Below, piece after piece: positions 45,945-57,364 of a DNA stretch of 64,000 nt. Position numbers and translations under genes: made by a program. The stretch is from Loripinus fragilis (Eukaryota > Mollusca > Bivalvia > Lucinida > Lucinidae). The number at the start of each line of letters is the position of its first letter. Position 1 is the stretch's first letter. The stretch spans positions 22,458,130 to 22,522,129 of the forward strand of contig OZ026520.1 of NCBI GenBank assembly GCA_964019695.1. The letters run 5' to 3'. The notes under the pieces are model-generated. The model made no database searches and was not told the origin of the DNA. It saw nothing but the letters and a program-made list of their open reading frames with translations.

Positions 45945-46200
45945 CCTGGATTAAATGTACCTCCCATTGTTTGTGGGGGTTCTGTGTTGGTCTTTATCTT
46001 GGTATACATTATTTTGTGTCCTTTCTAGTTTCACAATTGTCTTGGCCAGGAGAGAGCGGGTTGCTTTGCTTTAATTGTCTTATGTATAATTGTCTCATGT
46101 CTTGTTACTGTTAATGATCTGTTGCTCTACCTCATGATACCGGGGTTGGTCTGCAGTGTGTGATTGTGGTATTGCCTGATCATACTCATTTACTTTTAGA
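45945..46200 (+). mobile_element. Retroelement B, degenerate copy
   Basis: CCCATTGTTTGTGGGGGTTC, GAGAGCGGGTTGCTTTGC, CTACCTCATGATACCGGGG and TTGCCTGATCATACTC in family order. Confidence 0.55.
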
Positions 46201-46646
46201 TGGGTTCACCACTGAAAAATAAAATTTTAAAAATGGCTAGATTTGGGCAGTTTTATCCTTTATCACTAAAATTTGGACATACTAATGGGACTTTATCTGT
46301 AACTCAAACACAGGGGATCATTTAATGCCTACCAAAACGAAACAACATAGAAATTTTCTGAAAACTGGAGACCTATTTCTCTTTTAAATGTAATTAACAA
46401 ATAATCTGGAAAAACGGATGCTTCAGAAATAGAAAGAACCAACAATATAAGAAAACAGGAGACTCGGTTTTATGAGTCTGCTCATGAGAACTAATAGAAA
46501 GTGCAACAATTCTCACGCCCCCCCCCCCCAGCACCAGCTAAGCGGTATTCTACTTTCTGTCGCTTCACCTGTTTATAGCAAATAGAAAATAATCAAAAAT
46601 TAAGTAGACTCATACATGAGAATCAAAAGCGTTTTATTGCAGGAAG

Positions 46647-47200
46647 ATATTACTTGACTTTTCGCTTAATGTAAAGGCGGCAATTTTACTATTCATATCT
46701 GGGTGTGGTTCGGCTATTTCATCTGCTATGGAAGGGAATCAGGTTTTATTTATAATTTGGCAAAGAGTAAATAAGCTTTTTGAGCCGCGCAAACGTGCAT
46801 GCATTTCGTGAAAACCCTAACCGTATACACACTGAACTCACATTCATTAACCCTTAAAGCGCATAATCACAAAATCTATGTTTTTGTAGTCCACAAAACT
46901 ATTTGAAACCTCATAGATAAACAGTGTGAATCCAGATCAGACTGCTCCTGTAGGAGCAGTCTGATCTGAGTCCACAATGTTTGCCTCCCTGCTTATGTTA
47001 AATAGACATTTTCAGATGCAGTTATTTTGCTGGCATTTTAAGGACAAAATAATGACTGGTGTGGTGGCACTAGATGATACTGTTACTTTTGAATAAAACC
47101 ACGCCTCCTTTTCAGCTTTTACCTATGCGTAAGGTTGACTAGTCCTAATTACGCATTCATAAGGCGCCGCCTTTACAGTAAGCGAAAAGTCAAGTAATAT
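46647..47200. mobile_element. TIR element, ACTTTTCGCTTA family, copy 2
   Basis: 554 bp. The ends are a nearly perfect inverted repeat of about 35 bp: ATATTACTTGACTTTTCGC on the left, GCGAAAAGTCAAGTAATAT on the right, each followed inward by TGTAAAGGCGGC or its complement. An inner hairpin CAGACTGCTCC/GGAGCAGTCTG is intact here. No transposase frame. Confidence 0.75.
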
Positions 47201-47507
47201 ATTCGGACAAAACTAGACTTATTTATGATGTACACTTAACAATGTTTCTAATTGGTCACTTTTTAAACTAATTATTTCTCAGCAAGCGCTTATAACATTA
47301 AAATGACTTTTTGCCTTAATATGGGCAGTTTAATGAGCAAAAGCTTAGCGATCTTTCAGAAAAGTTGTCTTTCAATCATCGGGGGTTTTTTTTGGTTAAA
47401 ATGCAAAAATATGCTTTTTTGAGAATAAATAGTTTTGAGTGATGTTTTATATCAAATCAAAGTGCAGTTGGTAATAAACTGGTCTAGCCGACTTGAAAAA
47501 CACCGAA

Positions 47508-47930
47508 AATAGTAAGTGAGTATGATCAGGAATACCACAATCACAAACTGCAGACAACCCCATGGCACCGCGAGGAAGAGCCACTCAACCATCACGAGAC
47601 ACCAGGAAGACAAATTAAGCAAAGCAACCAGCTCTCTCTCTCCCATCAAGATGATTGCAATACTAGAATGGACATAAAGTAACGTACAACAAAACATAGA
47701 ACAATTACAGACTCCCGTAATGGGAGTAACAATAAACAAAAAGTCAACAACAACAGAACCATCGTCTTAGAACGGACAGCAGCCTAAGCCACCGGGGGGC
47801 TTAAATGCATTTTACTGGTACCAAATCTTCGCCCAAGATTCTGCTGTTGTTGAAGTACAAGAACTGTTCAACTCGCATGGAGACCTTCTAACTAATGCAA
47901 TGTATCATCATGGAGAAACACTTGAAATTT
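47508..47930 (-). mobile_element. Retroelement B copy
   Basis: Minus strand. AGTGAGTATGATCAGGAATA tail, CCCATGGCACCGCGAGG, TTGCAATACTAGAATGGAC, TTAGAACGGACAGCAGCC, GGGGCTTAAATGCATTTTAC. Inserted into a larger TIR element (47238-50882). Confidence 0.7.
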
Positions 47931-48175
47931 TGACTAAAGTAGATTTTTTACGCATTTTATAAAATATCACATTTTTTTAGATTTTTGAGTTTCATTAGTA
48001 GCTCGTGCTAAATTTGTTGTATGTATTTTATTGTATATGAACAAGATAGCCCAAACAGAATGGAACTTGGTTCGTCCATTTTATGAGGACAAACATTTCA
48101 CTGATGCTGCACACTTCCGGTTTGAATGTAAAACTTAAAACGTCAATATGACAGTACTTTGCACATTTTGTTTTC

Positions 48176-49203
48176 AAGGACCTCGGACAGTCTTAATGAA
48201 GGATTGCCCATAAAAATGACCAGCGAAAAGTTTCAGAGAAAATAATATTTTTTCTATGAAAAAGATAGTAGGTGCAACCCTCGATTTATCTACAAAAGCC
48301 GTTTTCTCATTGGACAAGTACCAATTGAAAAATATGGGTTGAAAACTCTGTTTTTGCTATTCAACATATAGGAAATAGAAAAAGTTTAACTGAGGTTCTC
48401 CCCCCCCCCCCCCCCCCCGTGACCAAACTAATCCTTTTGCATACAGTTGTAGTTTTACATTTCACACATCATATAAAATGGCATGTTTGGTCACGGGGGG
48501 ATCGCTGTCAAAATGCTCAAAAACACTTTATTATAAACACTTATTAGAAATTTATTTTGTAAAAACCTATTGGTCAATATCAATTTGCAATGGCATATAT
48601 CAGGGCTTTAGTTAGGAGTGCTTACACAAAAATTAAATATCTCATTTCTCAACCAAAACATTATGTTGTGGGTACTCAAAAGAACCGTCGCAATGAGACG
48701 GTTCTTTTAAGCACCAAAATTATAGGTTAAATCTGATGCGTAAGAAAATATTACGATTTTACGCTAAAAAACTGTGTTCATCTGGACTATGATTTATACA
48801 GTAAACAGATATGATACACCTCAGTGCACAAGTCGAACTGGTTTAACTCGATACATTACAGGTAATAGTCAAAAGTAATTGACAGCACACTTCTTCAGAC
48901 GAAACAATGAAATCTTCTCAACCCGAATTTTATACAAAAGCATCACTTTCGTCTCAAGTTTTTGCCACAAACATGATATTTACATGTATTTAGGTGAATA
49001 CTCGACGAAACTTTGACTTTCTGTGAAATAAAATTTGGTCACAAAAAATACCAATTTTTTTCAAAACATTTTTATTTTGTTATATGCACTACATGTACTT
49101 GTTTGATTTAAGCACAAAACTATAGTTGTCAGTTATGCATTATGCTAGCCACAGGTTATCAAAATTTGGGCAGATTGAATAGGAAACTGTCCGAGGTCCT
49201 TTC
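48176..49203. mobile_element. TIR element with AAGGACCTCGGACAGT ends, nested
   Basis: AAGGACCTCGGACAGT at the left is exactly inverted as ACTGTCCGAGGTCCTT at the right. The homologous block at 12.9-13.1 kb lacks this sequence between CACTTCCGGTTT and TAGAACAGTG. It contains a C20-class poly-C hairpin (48395-48505) and an AAGAACCGTC hairpin (48645-48725). No transposase seen. Confidence 0.6.
48645..48725. mobile_element. Hairpin MITE, GAACCGTCTCA family (nested at 48.7 kb)
   Basis: AAGAACCGTCGCAATGAGAC with arms CAACCAAAACATTATG and GAGCACC-like sequence. Confidence 0.55.
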
Positions 49204-49564
49204 TAAACTAGAACAGTGGGGTCTAGTTGTGATGAATAATCGCTGATGAATAATCGCTGAAAACTTCGATGCCGTATCAAAGATAAGAAAGCGTACAGAG
49301 CTGTGCGAACACCCTAGGTCATGCATAAAGCTTAATTTCTATGATTTAGCTGCTAGTAGTGCTTTCCTTCATGTTATTACGTAACAGTAAATAGGCGTCT
49401 GATTGAAGCAAATCATTGAAAGTGTGTTCGACTTTAATCGCGACAGTCAGAAACGTCTTCAAACAAACAAATAAATGGCGTATCTGTGGAATATTTCATA
49501 TGTTAGTAAGATTGTGACTTTTTAAAATGAGGGTACCTTTACTCTAACATCGTCTGTTCAAGAA

Positions 49565-50742
49565 GTGGGGCCCCCAGGGATTTTGGGGATCTGGGGAGAA
49601 TGGCTATTTATTTTCAGGGAGCTGGGGAGCACTGGCGAATATTTTAGGGGAGCTAGGGAGCAAGCTCATAATTTTGGGGATCTAAGGAGCCGTGCCAAAA
49701 AGCAAAAAAAAATAAGGAAAAGCCTCCATTTTGTTTGATTTTTTAAAAAATTCTTCTGCTTCTGGGGGCTAGCGCCCCAGACCCCCCTTGTAAATTCTAG
49801 ATGTTTTTATTTTTATACTAACATGCTCATCAAGATTGATATAAAAGAGAGAGAAATATAGCAATTAAGTTTTCTTGTTGATTTTTTCCTTAAAATTGTT
49901 GATTTTTAGCTTGGTAATAACATACTTTGGGACGCCTAGATTGCACCAGATCACACCATTTATGCCAAAACAAATACGGGGGAGCATGCCCCCGGACCCC
50001 CTAGCAACAGTGTGACTACACAATGTTATAAAAATACGAGGCCAACTACATACCTGCTATGTTATTATCTTTTTAGGTAATTAGCCCTTTTTAAAGGAAT
50101 TTTCGAAGAATGCTTATCAGATATATACTCGCTTGATTTAACTGAAGTTTAACAAGCGTATAGGCACTAATCAGCAATTGTAGAAAATACTTTTTATAGT
50201 TAAATGCTTTCACTAAAGTGTCCAGAAAATCTAGCTTAAGCTGTTGGTAAAAATCAGCCCCTGTTTCCAAAAAGAAAAACGAATGGTATGTCTTTAAACC
50301 TCCAAGCCTACTCTACCAGGTACAGCAACAACATTTTAAGGATGGCCTCATACTTTGAGCCATATATAATGCATTTCATTGAAATTGATTATAAGGCATG
50401 CATTCCATGGCTTTTGTATGTCATGTATTCCATGGCAAAGACCTGTCTTTACATGTATAAGACAAAATATTAAGTGATCATTAAGTCATGCGCTCTTATA
50501 TAGCTTCATAGTTTTTAAATATGTGATTTAAATTCTAATTTCTACGGAAAGATAAATACATTTTAGGGAGAATTGACTTATATTTTTGGGGATTTTGGGA
50601 GAAACTGTACTATTTTCAGGGATTTGGGGAGCGCAGCCAAATACTTTTAGGGAGACGAGGACATTATTTGTAGGGAGACGGGGATATTAATGCATTATTT
50701 TCAGGGATCAAGGGAGCACAGACCCCCCTGGGGAGCCTCAGA
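49565..50742. mobile_element. Element with reiterated TTTTAGGGATYTGGGGAGC subterminal repeats, nested
   Basis: Several ~30-bp units of the form TTTTCAGGGAGCTGGGGAGC occur at 49577-49700, and more in the same sense at 50560-50730. Outer ends GGGGCCCCCAGGG and CCCCTGGGGAGCCTC are roughly inverted. AGAAGT flanks both sides (a possible 6-bp duplication). No transposase recognised. Confidence 0.5.
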
Positions 50743-50904
50743 AGTACCAGGTAATTTTAAATTAACTAACTTGCAGAGTCTTGGCAAGCCTGGGCTGATT
50801 TAAAGAAGCATGAAGTTTGCATAACCCAATCTTACTTTCAAAACTAGCATAAACATGTTAGGTGACCAATTAGAAACTTTACTCAGTGTATTGTTTGAAG
50901 CAAA

Positions 50905-51235
50905 AACAACAAGATATACCAGTCATGATTCTATCTTTCGATTTTGAAAAACCATTTGATACAGTTTCACAGAAATTCATAGAAAAGGTTTTGAAATACT
51001 TTAATTTTGGACCATAAATTATTTTTTGGACAATATTGTTTCAAAATGGATCAGAATCATGTATAATTCAGAATGGATTTCACCATGTATTTCTATTTTA
51101 TGTGCAGAAATCTTAGGTCAAATGCAACGCAATAATACAAACTGTAAAAGCGTAAATATAAACAATACAGAAGTGTTATCAGTCAACACACTGAAGATAC
51201 ACAGGTATTTTGGATGGATCATTGAGAGATGCCTT
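50905..51235 (+). pseudogene. LINE reverse-transcriptase fragment, plus strand
   Basis: Decayed translation ILSFDFEKPFDTVSQKFIE, KVLKYFNFGP, then in another frame ISILCAEILG and INNTEVLSVN, matching the DFEKAFD...NFGP...LCAEIL order of another non-LTR family. The catalytic YADD/FADD region is missing. Confidence 0.6.
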
Positions 51236-52635
51236 ATTGAATATCTAACCATTTTATTTCTTACCATCTTAAAGACCTTGATTAAGCGGTTAAATCTTTT
51301 CTAATGGCCCATTTCGACTTCTTCGTATTACCAATGTGGTTGTTTCATTCAGGATGTAGCAACTTGACGTAAATTTGCAAAACCTGTGAAACCTGTATGA
51401 ATGTCCCCACCATATCTTATTAAGTCTTGACTCAAAAGAGTTCAGGGAGGGCGCCAGTACAACTTCACTTGGTAATAAGTTCCATGCATTCACAACTCTA
51501 TTCGAAAACACGTTTGCCCAAACATTTAATCTTGACCGTGTTTTAAAGAGCTTTAGACCGTTACCACGGGTTGATGATTCATCGTTAATTTTGAATAACT
51601 TATTTATTGTGATACGATCAATCTGGTTCACTATCGTGTACACTTTAATTACATTCGCTCTGAGCCTCCTGTATTCTAAATATGGAATACCTATTTTAGC
51701 CTTTCATTGTATGGTAGATACCTTTAACTGTTTGCCATTCTCCAGTAGTAGCTCACCTTTGTATATTTTTTAGCAGCACTGCGTCTTTTCTGTACATTGG
51801 AGACCATACTGATGTTACATACTTTATATATGGTCGAACCAAAGATTTGCAAAGGCACAGGACTATATTTTTATCAAGATGCGTGAAGCTTTTAAATAAT
51901 TCCTATGTTTATTCTTGCTATTGCAGATTGTGTATATATGTTCCCTGAAGAGCAACTTATTATCAATTAGCCCATGACCCGCCCACTTCCTTTTGTTTTT
52001 AACCAATCAGTAGCAAGAAAAGGACCATATTCAGCGTGGTATATTTTCCATACCCTACACTTTTGTGAGACTCATTCCCATAACTTGATGAGAGGAAATT
52101 GCTGTCCAAAATGTTGATTTCACCAAATTTAGTTTTATTTTGAGAACCCTAAATAAAACTGTGAAAAGAATATTGACACAAAATGATGTAAATTTCAAAT
52201 GTTAGCTGTTTCACAGAAAAGAGGCGACGGCAGAAAACACTGACCAGGCTGCACATTGAAGCCTGGTCAGAAATTACACTGCTTGCCCCAAAATGCTTTT
52301 GATAAAGACAGCATGACCAAACGGCACATTAATATACATGCTGATCTGAGTGTCTCCACTGTTTGAGTATCAGGGTAGAATGCACAAACAGTAGGGACTG
52401 ATCAGCCTATACATCTGTAACGCGTGATCAATGAAATGCTGGAAAAAAAATCTCACAAAAATGCTGCTAATAAAATACAATTGTCCCATGTGAACGCATC
52501 AAGGGCTAAAAAGAAATGAGATACTCCTAAACGAAATGCAGCAAAATGCTACATACTGTGTACATTTCAGGATGTGAAACCAACACAGGAAACAGCTGGG
52601 TCAGGGCTAAATAGGTTATACAATGTTTTGTGTTG

Positions 52636-52697
52636 TTTATGAAATAAACACTCGGGAGCTCCGCTCCCTCGTATATATTCCATAACCAACACAAAAG
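52636..52697. repeat. Hairpin around CTCGGGAGCTCCGCTCCC, at the edge of the LINE relic
   Basis: Arms TTGTGTTGTTTATG and its near complement CATAACCAACACAAAA surround a self-complementary GGGAGCTCCGCTCCC centre. Confidence 0.5.
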
Positions 52698-52989
52698 ATT
52701 GAATAACCTATACATATCACTCCTAGATCTTTCTCTGAGTTTACTTGTTCAAGACTGACTCTCTCTTGATCTGATTTCATTGTGTATAGTTGATGTGTTT
52801 TTAACACCATGCCTCGTGTGTTTACCTTTTTTTGTATTGAAATTTCTGCCCTTATCTCGGAATTGTCTATGTTCCCTTGTAGTATTTCTTCGTCCTGAGA
52901 ATTTCTGATAGGCAGATATAATTTTGCATCATCTGCAAAAAGCTTTATGCAGCAAAATTCTTCTGACAGGTCTTTAATAAGAGGATAAA

Positions 52990-53122
52990 ACATTCTTTTC
53001 CGTATATTAACGTTTGCCAAGCCCGAGTGTGATAATGTGTTGCAGCCCGAACCGCGGAGCGATGAGGGCTGCAACACATTATCACACGAGGGCTTGGCAA
53101 ACGTTAATATACGTAAAAGAAT
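52990..53122. mobile_element. Near-perfect palindrome inserted in the LINE relic
   Basis: Left arm with ATTAACGTTTGCCAAGCCCG and GATAATGTGTTGCAGCCC; right arm is their complement (GGGCTGCAACACATTATC, GGGCTTGGCAAACGTTAAT). About 60-bp arms with a ~17-bp loop GAACCGCGGAGCGATGA. Confidence 0.7.
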
Positions 53123-53230
53123 GTTATATCGTCATTGTTATATACCTTCCTTTCAAGCACAAGCAGTTCCAAATAATTTCATTAATGTTCCACCGTAACA
53201 TCACGGAGCGTACAACGAATTCACATCGAT

Positions 53231-53407
53231 TAGGCGGCAATCGAAAACGACAATATTATCGACGAACGTAGACCAAAATAGCTAGAAACAGAGATTTCGA
53301 ATGGGATTAGTCGCCCGACTGGCGACAATTGGCAATCTAAAACACTGGTTGTAGCTATCTCTGATCCGCGTTTGACGATTGTTAAGAGAGTTTTCGATTG
53401 TCGCATA
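53231..53407. mobile_element. Small TIR element, GGCGGCAATCGAAAACG family, copy 1
   Basis: Starts TAGGCGGCAATCGAAAACG and ends AGTTTTCGATTGTCGCATA. Interior CGCCCGACTGGCGACAA is shared with copy 2. Confidence 0.65.
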
Positions 53408-53515
53408 TTCTGTGTGGAAACATTTTTTTTTTTCAACGGAAGCATCCTAGTAGCCCTTGTTTCGGATTGTTGTGGCTATGTATTCAGTAGGTCTATATTC
53501 AATAAACACTTCAGA

Positions 53516-53694
53516 TAGGCGGCAATCGAAAACGTTAATACTATCGACGAACGTAGATCTAAGATCGACGTAAAACAGAGTTTTGATTGCCGTTTGTCGC
53601 CCGACCGGCGATAAATGGCAATCGAAAACACTGCTTCTAGCGATTTGTGATCCGCCTTCATCGATTGTTCAGAGCGTTTTCGATTGCCGCCTGT
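53516..53694. mobile_element. Small TIR element, GGCGGCAATCGAAAACG family, copy 2
   Basis: Starts TAGGCGGCAATCGAAAACG and ends CGTTTTCGATTGCCGCCTG, a near-perfect inverted pair. About 179 bp, same orientation as copy 1 about 110 bp away. Confidence 0.7.
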
Positions 53695-54732
53695 CCGATA
53701 TGATAAAGGAATGTATTTTATGGTAATTGAAGTAGTTTGGTTATTTCTACATAAAAAATTAGCAACGTTATATCTTAGCTTGCAGACGATCTCCTTGAGC
53801 GGGCTGCAAGGCTGCAATGGGGTTGCAGCCCTCTGCTGCCATATATTAATGGGAATGAAGCCCGCGGACAGTGATTTGTCGCATTGCGACACGTTAAATT
53901 TAGATTAAAAGTGCAACTGTCAGCCATTAAAACACGTCAAGTTTTTATAGTAAACACTCATAAGGTAAATAACAATGAATATTACCAATAGGATTGGACC
54001 AAGAACACTACCCTGAGGAATCCTGCTTGTAACATGTATCCAATGTGAACATTTTACGTTAACATCTATTTCCTCACCACTGTCAATGACCTTTGTAATC
54101 TCTTCCATAAACTCTAAAAGCTGGGTAGAACATGATCGCCCATCTCTGAAATCATATTGTTTATATTGCAAAAAGTATTGTTGGATTCCATGTGGTCTAC
54201 GATATTATTTTTTATAATTTTTCCATAACTTACATACCACAGAGCTCAAAATAATTGGTCTATTATTTTCTGGTAGCTGTCTTTCTCCGGATTTGAATAG
54301 TGTTGTAACATTTGATTTTTTCTAATATTCTGGTAGTATACCTACGTCCATTTACTGCCTGAATAATATCTTAAGTGGTTTAATGATTTTGTTGCTGGTT
54401 TCTTTCAGTATGCGTTGGTGTATCATATCAGGTCGCTATGTCCCTGCCTTCATGGTACCCAAAGATTTCACGACTATTTTATTGGTAATGTCAAACTCCT
54501 CTTATGGTTATGTGATGTTTCTTTCCTCAAAGTGTGGAAGATTTTCATCACGTTCTTTTGTAAACGCAGATGCAAAGTACTTACTTAAGATATTAGCTCT
54601 TTCTTGGTCCACTATGGTTGTTTTGCCATGTTCATTCTTTAATGCACTTATTGTAGGCTTAATTTTTGTTTTTGATTAGACATGACTCCAGAAAAGTTTA
54701 CAATCACGTTTAATTTTAGTTGCCCAAATACT

Positions 54733-55125
54733 AAATAAGTATGATCGGGAAATACCACAATCACAAACTGCAGACATACCTATGGCAACGCGAAAAAGAG
54801 CCGCACAGCAATCACAAGACACCAGGAAGACAAACTAAGCAAAGCAACTAGGTCTCTCTTTCTCATCAAGATGAAACTGGAATGGACCTAAAGTAATGCA
54901 CAATAAAACATAGAACAATTACAGAATCCCACAATGGGAGTAACAATCAACAACAAATCAACAAACCATCAGAAACAGAATGGACAGCAGCCTAAGCCAC
55001 TGGGGAGACTTAAATGCATTTTACTGGTACCAAATGTTCGCCTAGATTCTGCTGATGTTGAGGCTGATGTCTTCGAGAAACATTCTAATCAAATTAAGAC
55101 ACTATGATGAAACAAAAAAAGGGCT
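54733..55125 (-). mobile_element. Retroelement B copy
   Basis: Minus strand. AAGTATGATCGGGAAATACC tail, GAATGGACAGCAGCC, CACTGGGGAGACTTAAATGC, CACTATGATGAAACAAA. Lies just 5' of the minus-strand LINE relic. Confidence 0.65.
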
Positions 55126-55322
55126 CACGAATTTTTCAGATCTATATTTGGACTTTCTAAGTTCTTTGACTAAACAGTTTCTTGTTTTATTGTTTTTAAA
55201 TTACTTACATATTGCATTTTTTTCGAGCAAATCAAGGAATTTTCGGATGTTACGTTTTTTGGTGGTCATTATACCCGCTTTTTTCGTTAGAAAAAAAAGT
55301 TATATTAATTTCGTATCAAAGT

Positions 55323-55372
55323 CGGTCCGTCGTCCGTCCGTCTGTCTGTCTGTCCGTCCGTCCGTCTGTCCA
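55323..55372. repeat. (CCGT/CTGT)n microsatellite
   Basis: Runs of GTCCGTCCGTCTGTCTGTC between the TIR and the tandem array. Confidence 0.7.
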
Positions 55373-55377
55373 TCACG

Positions 55378-56300
55378 TTTCTTGTAAATGTATCTCCTCC
55401 TAAACCCTTAGAGGTAGCAACTTAAAACTTTGTAGTTGTATAGGTCACATGATGTAGAGGGCACTAGGCAACATTGCGTGTGACCTTGACCTCAAGATCA
55501 AGGTCAAATAATGTATTTTTTTGTAAATGTATCTCCTCCTAAACGGTAAAACGTAGCAACTTCAAAAATTGTAGCTGAATAGGTCACATGATGTAGAGGG
55601 TACTGGACAACATTTCGTGTGCCCTTGACCCAAAGGCCAAGGTCACAGGTCAAATATTGAATTTTCTTGTAAATGCTTCTCCTCCTAAAGCTTTTGACGT
55701 TGTAACTTCAAACACTGTAGGTGCATAGGTCACATGATGTAGAGGGCACTGGGCAACATTTCAAATGTATTTTTTTTGTAAATGCATCTTCTAATTAACC
55801 GTGGGATGTAGCACTATCAAACTTTGCTAGTGGATAGGTCACATGATGTCGAGGGTGCTGGGCAATATTTTGTGTGACCTCAAATAATGTATTTTCTTGT
55901 AACTGCATTTATTCCTATCCCATGGGATGTAACAACATCAAATGTTGCTGGTGCATAGGTCACATGAAGTCGAGGGTACTGGGCAACATTTTGTTTGACC
56001 TTCACCACATTGACTTTGGTGTCAAGGTAAAATAATGTAGTTTCTTGGTAATGCATTTCCTTAATCATTGGCCGTAGCAATTTCAAACTTTGCAGGTACA
56101 TAGGTCGCATGCTGTAGATGTCAATGCTTTATGTGATCTTGACCTTGGGTCAAGGTCAAATATTTCTTGTTAATGCATTTCCTACTTAACCGTTGGACAT
56201 AGAAGCTATAAACTTTGCAGGTGCATAGGTCATATGATGCATCTCCTCCTAAACGGTTGGACGCAGCACTTTCAAACTTTGCAGCTGCTTTGGTAAGCTC
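55378..56300. repeat. Tandem array, ~130-bp unit, rich in TCAAGGTCA
   Basis: About seven units, each with CTTGTAAATGTATCTCCTCC, TAGCAACTTCAAACTTTG, GCATAGGTCACATGATGTAG and TGTGACCTTGACCT. The outer flanks ATACCCGCTTTT (about 55271) and AAAAGCGGGTAT (about 56300) are inverted, and a (GTCC)n run (55323-55372) precedes the array, so this looks like the body of one TIR element. Confidence 0.7.
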
Positions 56301-56688
56301 AAAAGCGGGTATTTGCGATTGTGTACCATCGACTGAAGTCTAGTTGTTGTTAATTGCAGGCTGACCAGGACGAGCAGCATCCTGTTTAAGCTCTTAAATT
56401 TAGTCACTAACCTGTAAACCGTGGTGAAAGACATTTGGTTCTCCTCATTAACATCGCACACCTCTTTATGAATATCTGGCGACCTGCCTTATATAGGCCA
56501 TTATTTCGAGCACATTTTCAGCCTTTTCCAAGGGCATATTGTAGTAGGCTTTTTCATAACTTATACTGTACCGAGGTCAGTGAATATATAATGGAGGTAT
56601 TCCACTATTCACCGTATCCACATTAATTGCTGGTTCTCAGTCTACTAGTGGTCAGTAATGTAAAAAAAGTAATACAGATGATCATAAC

Positions 56689-56697
56689 CCCCCCCCC

Positions 56698-56766
<69 letters not shown>

Positions 56767-56796
56767 TTCCAGGTATTGGTCGGGGGGGGGGGGGTA
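56689..56796. repeat. Poly-C, (CA)n, poly-G compound repeat
   Basis: C11 then about 32 CA units, then AGGTATTGGTCGGGGGG. CAGTAATGTAAAAA... and ...CTATTACTG flank it, with TACTAGTGGTCAG and CTGACCCCACCAGTA further out, suggesting a TIR element. Confidence 0.8.
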
Positions 56797-57297
56797 CTGG
56801 TTATCTGCTTTTCTATTACTGACCCCACCAGTAAACCGGGAACCAGCAATTAATGTAGATATGATCAACGTTACGTTTATCGACACGTGTTGGCATTTTA
56901 ATGGTTTGTGCCCTTGGTGTGAGATAAAAATGAACTTTCAATATTTTTGAACGCCCCTCGTATATAAAGGAAAGGGGATAATGTCATAAAAAACATGCAG
57001 ATGATGTATTTGGAATATTTAAAAAAAGTTGTTGTTTTTTTTTCTAAAAAAATCATATCTCCTCGTTGTAAGTTTTTACGGAACTGTATTTAGCATCAAT
57101 AGTTAGAGACATTTGTAACTATGTAAAGGTAGTGATATGGAATAGAAGACTCAACTCTTCAGGAGAATACAACCTTATTCATAGAGGTACAGAATTTTTT
57201 TAACCAGTTGTGGCAGGTTTAATCAACGTAGGGAGCCTAATCAAGCCAGAGCTCATTAATTTAAGGGTTACTTGCCTAAAACAGGATGTCAGTCAAA

Positions 57298-57321
57298 CAT
57301 TCCCTCTCTCTCACTCTCTCC

Positions 57322-57359
<38 letters not shown>
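57298..57359. repeat. (CT)n microsatellite
   Basis: CTCTCTCT run with minor interruptions, about 60 bp. Confidence 0.9.
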
Positions 57360-57362
<3 letters not shown>

Positions 57363-57364
57363 GT

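Larger units (their letters stand above)
47238..50882. mobile_element. Larger TIR element carrying several nested insertions
   Basis: Left GTTTCTAATTGGTCAC near 47243 and right GTGACCAATTAGAAAC near 50860 are inverted. The interior shares blocks with 12840-13560 (CACTTCCGGTTT, TAGAACAGTG, ATGAGGGTACCTTTACTC, TTGCAGAGTCTTG). Insertions: retroelement B (47508-47930), a TIR element (48176-49203) and a repeat-ended element (about 49565-50742). Exact ends are tentative. Confidence 0.45.
51290..54720 (-). pseudogene. Minus-strand LINE ORF2 relic (CR1/Jockey-like), interrupted
   Basis: Reading from high to low coordinates: a NILSKYFASAFTKE block (about 54600-54550), YDFRDGRSCSTQLLEFMEE (about 54160-54100), WIHVTSRIPQGSVLGPILL (about 54040-53980, PQG motif kept), LFADDAKLY (about 52945-52919, catalytic Asp pair kept), ELFKSFTHLDKN and KSLVRPYIKY (about 51900-51810), and the C-terminal block VWANVFSNRVVNAWNLLPSE (about 51530-51465). 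Stops, shifts and inserted elements (about 53015-53900 and 51970-52700) break it. Subfamily is judged from recalled motifs. Confidence 0.75.
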
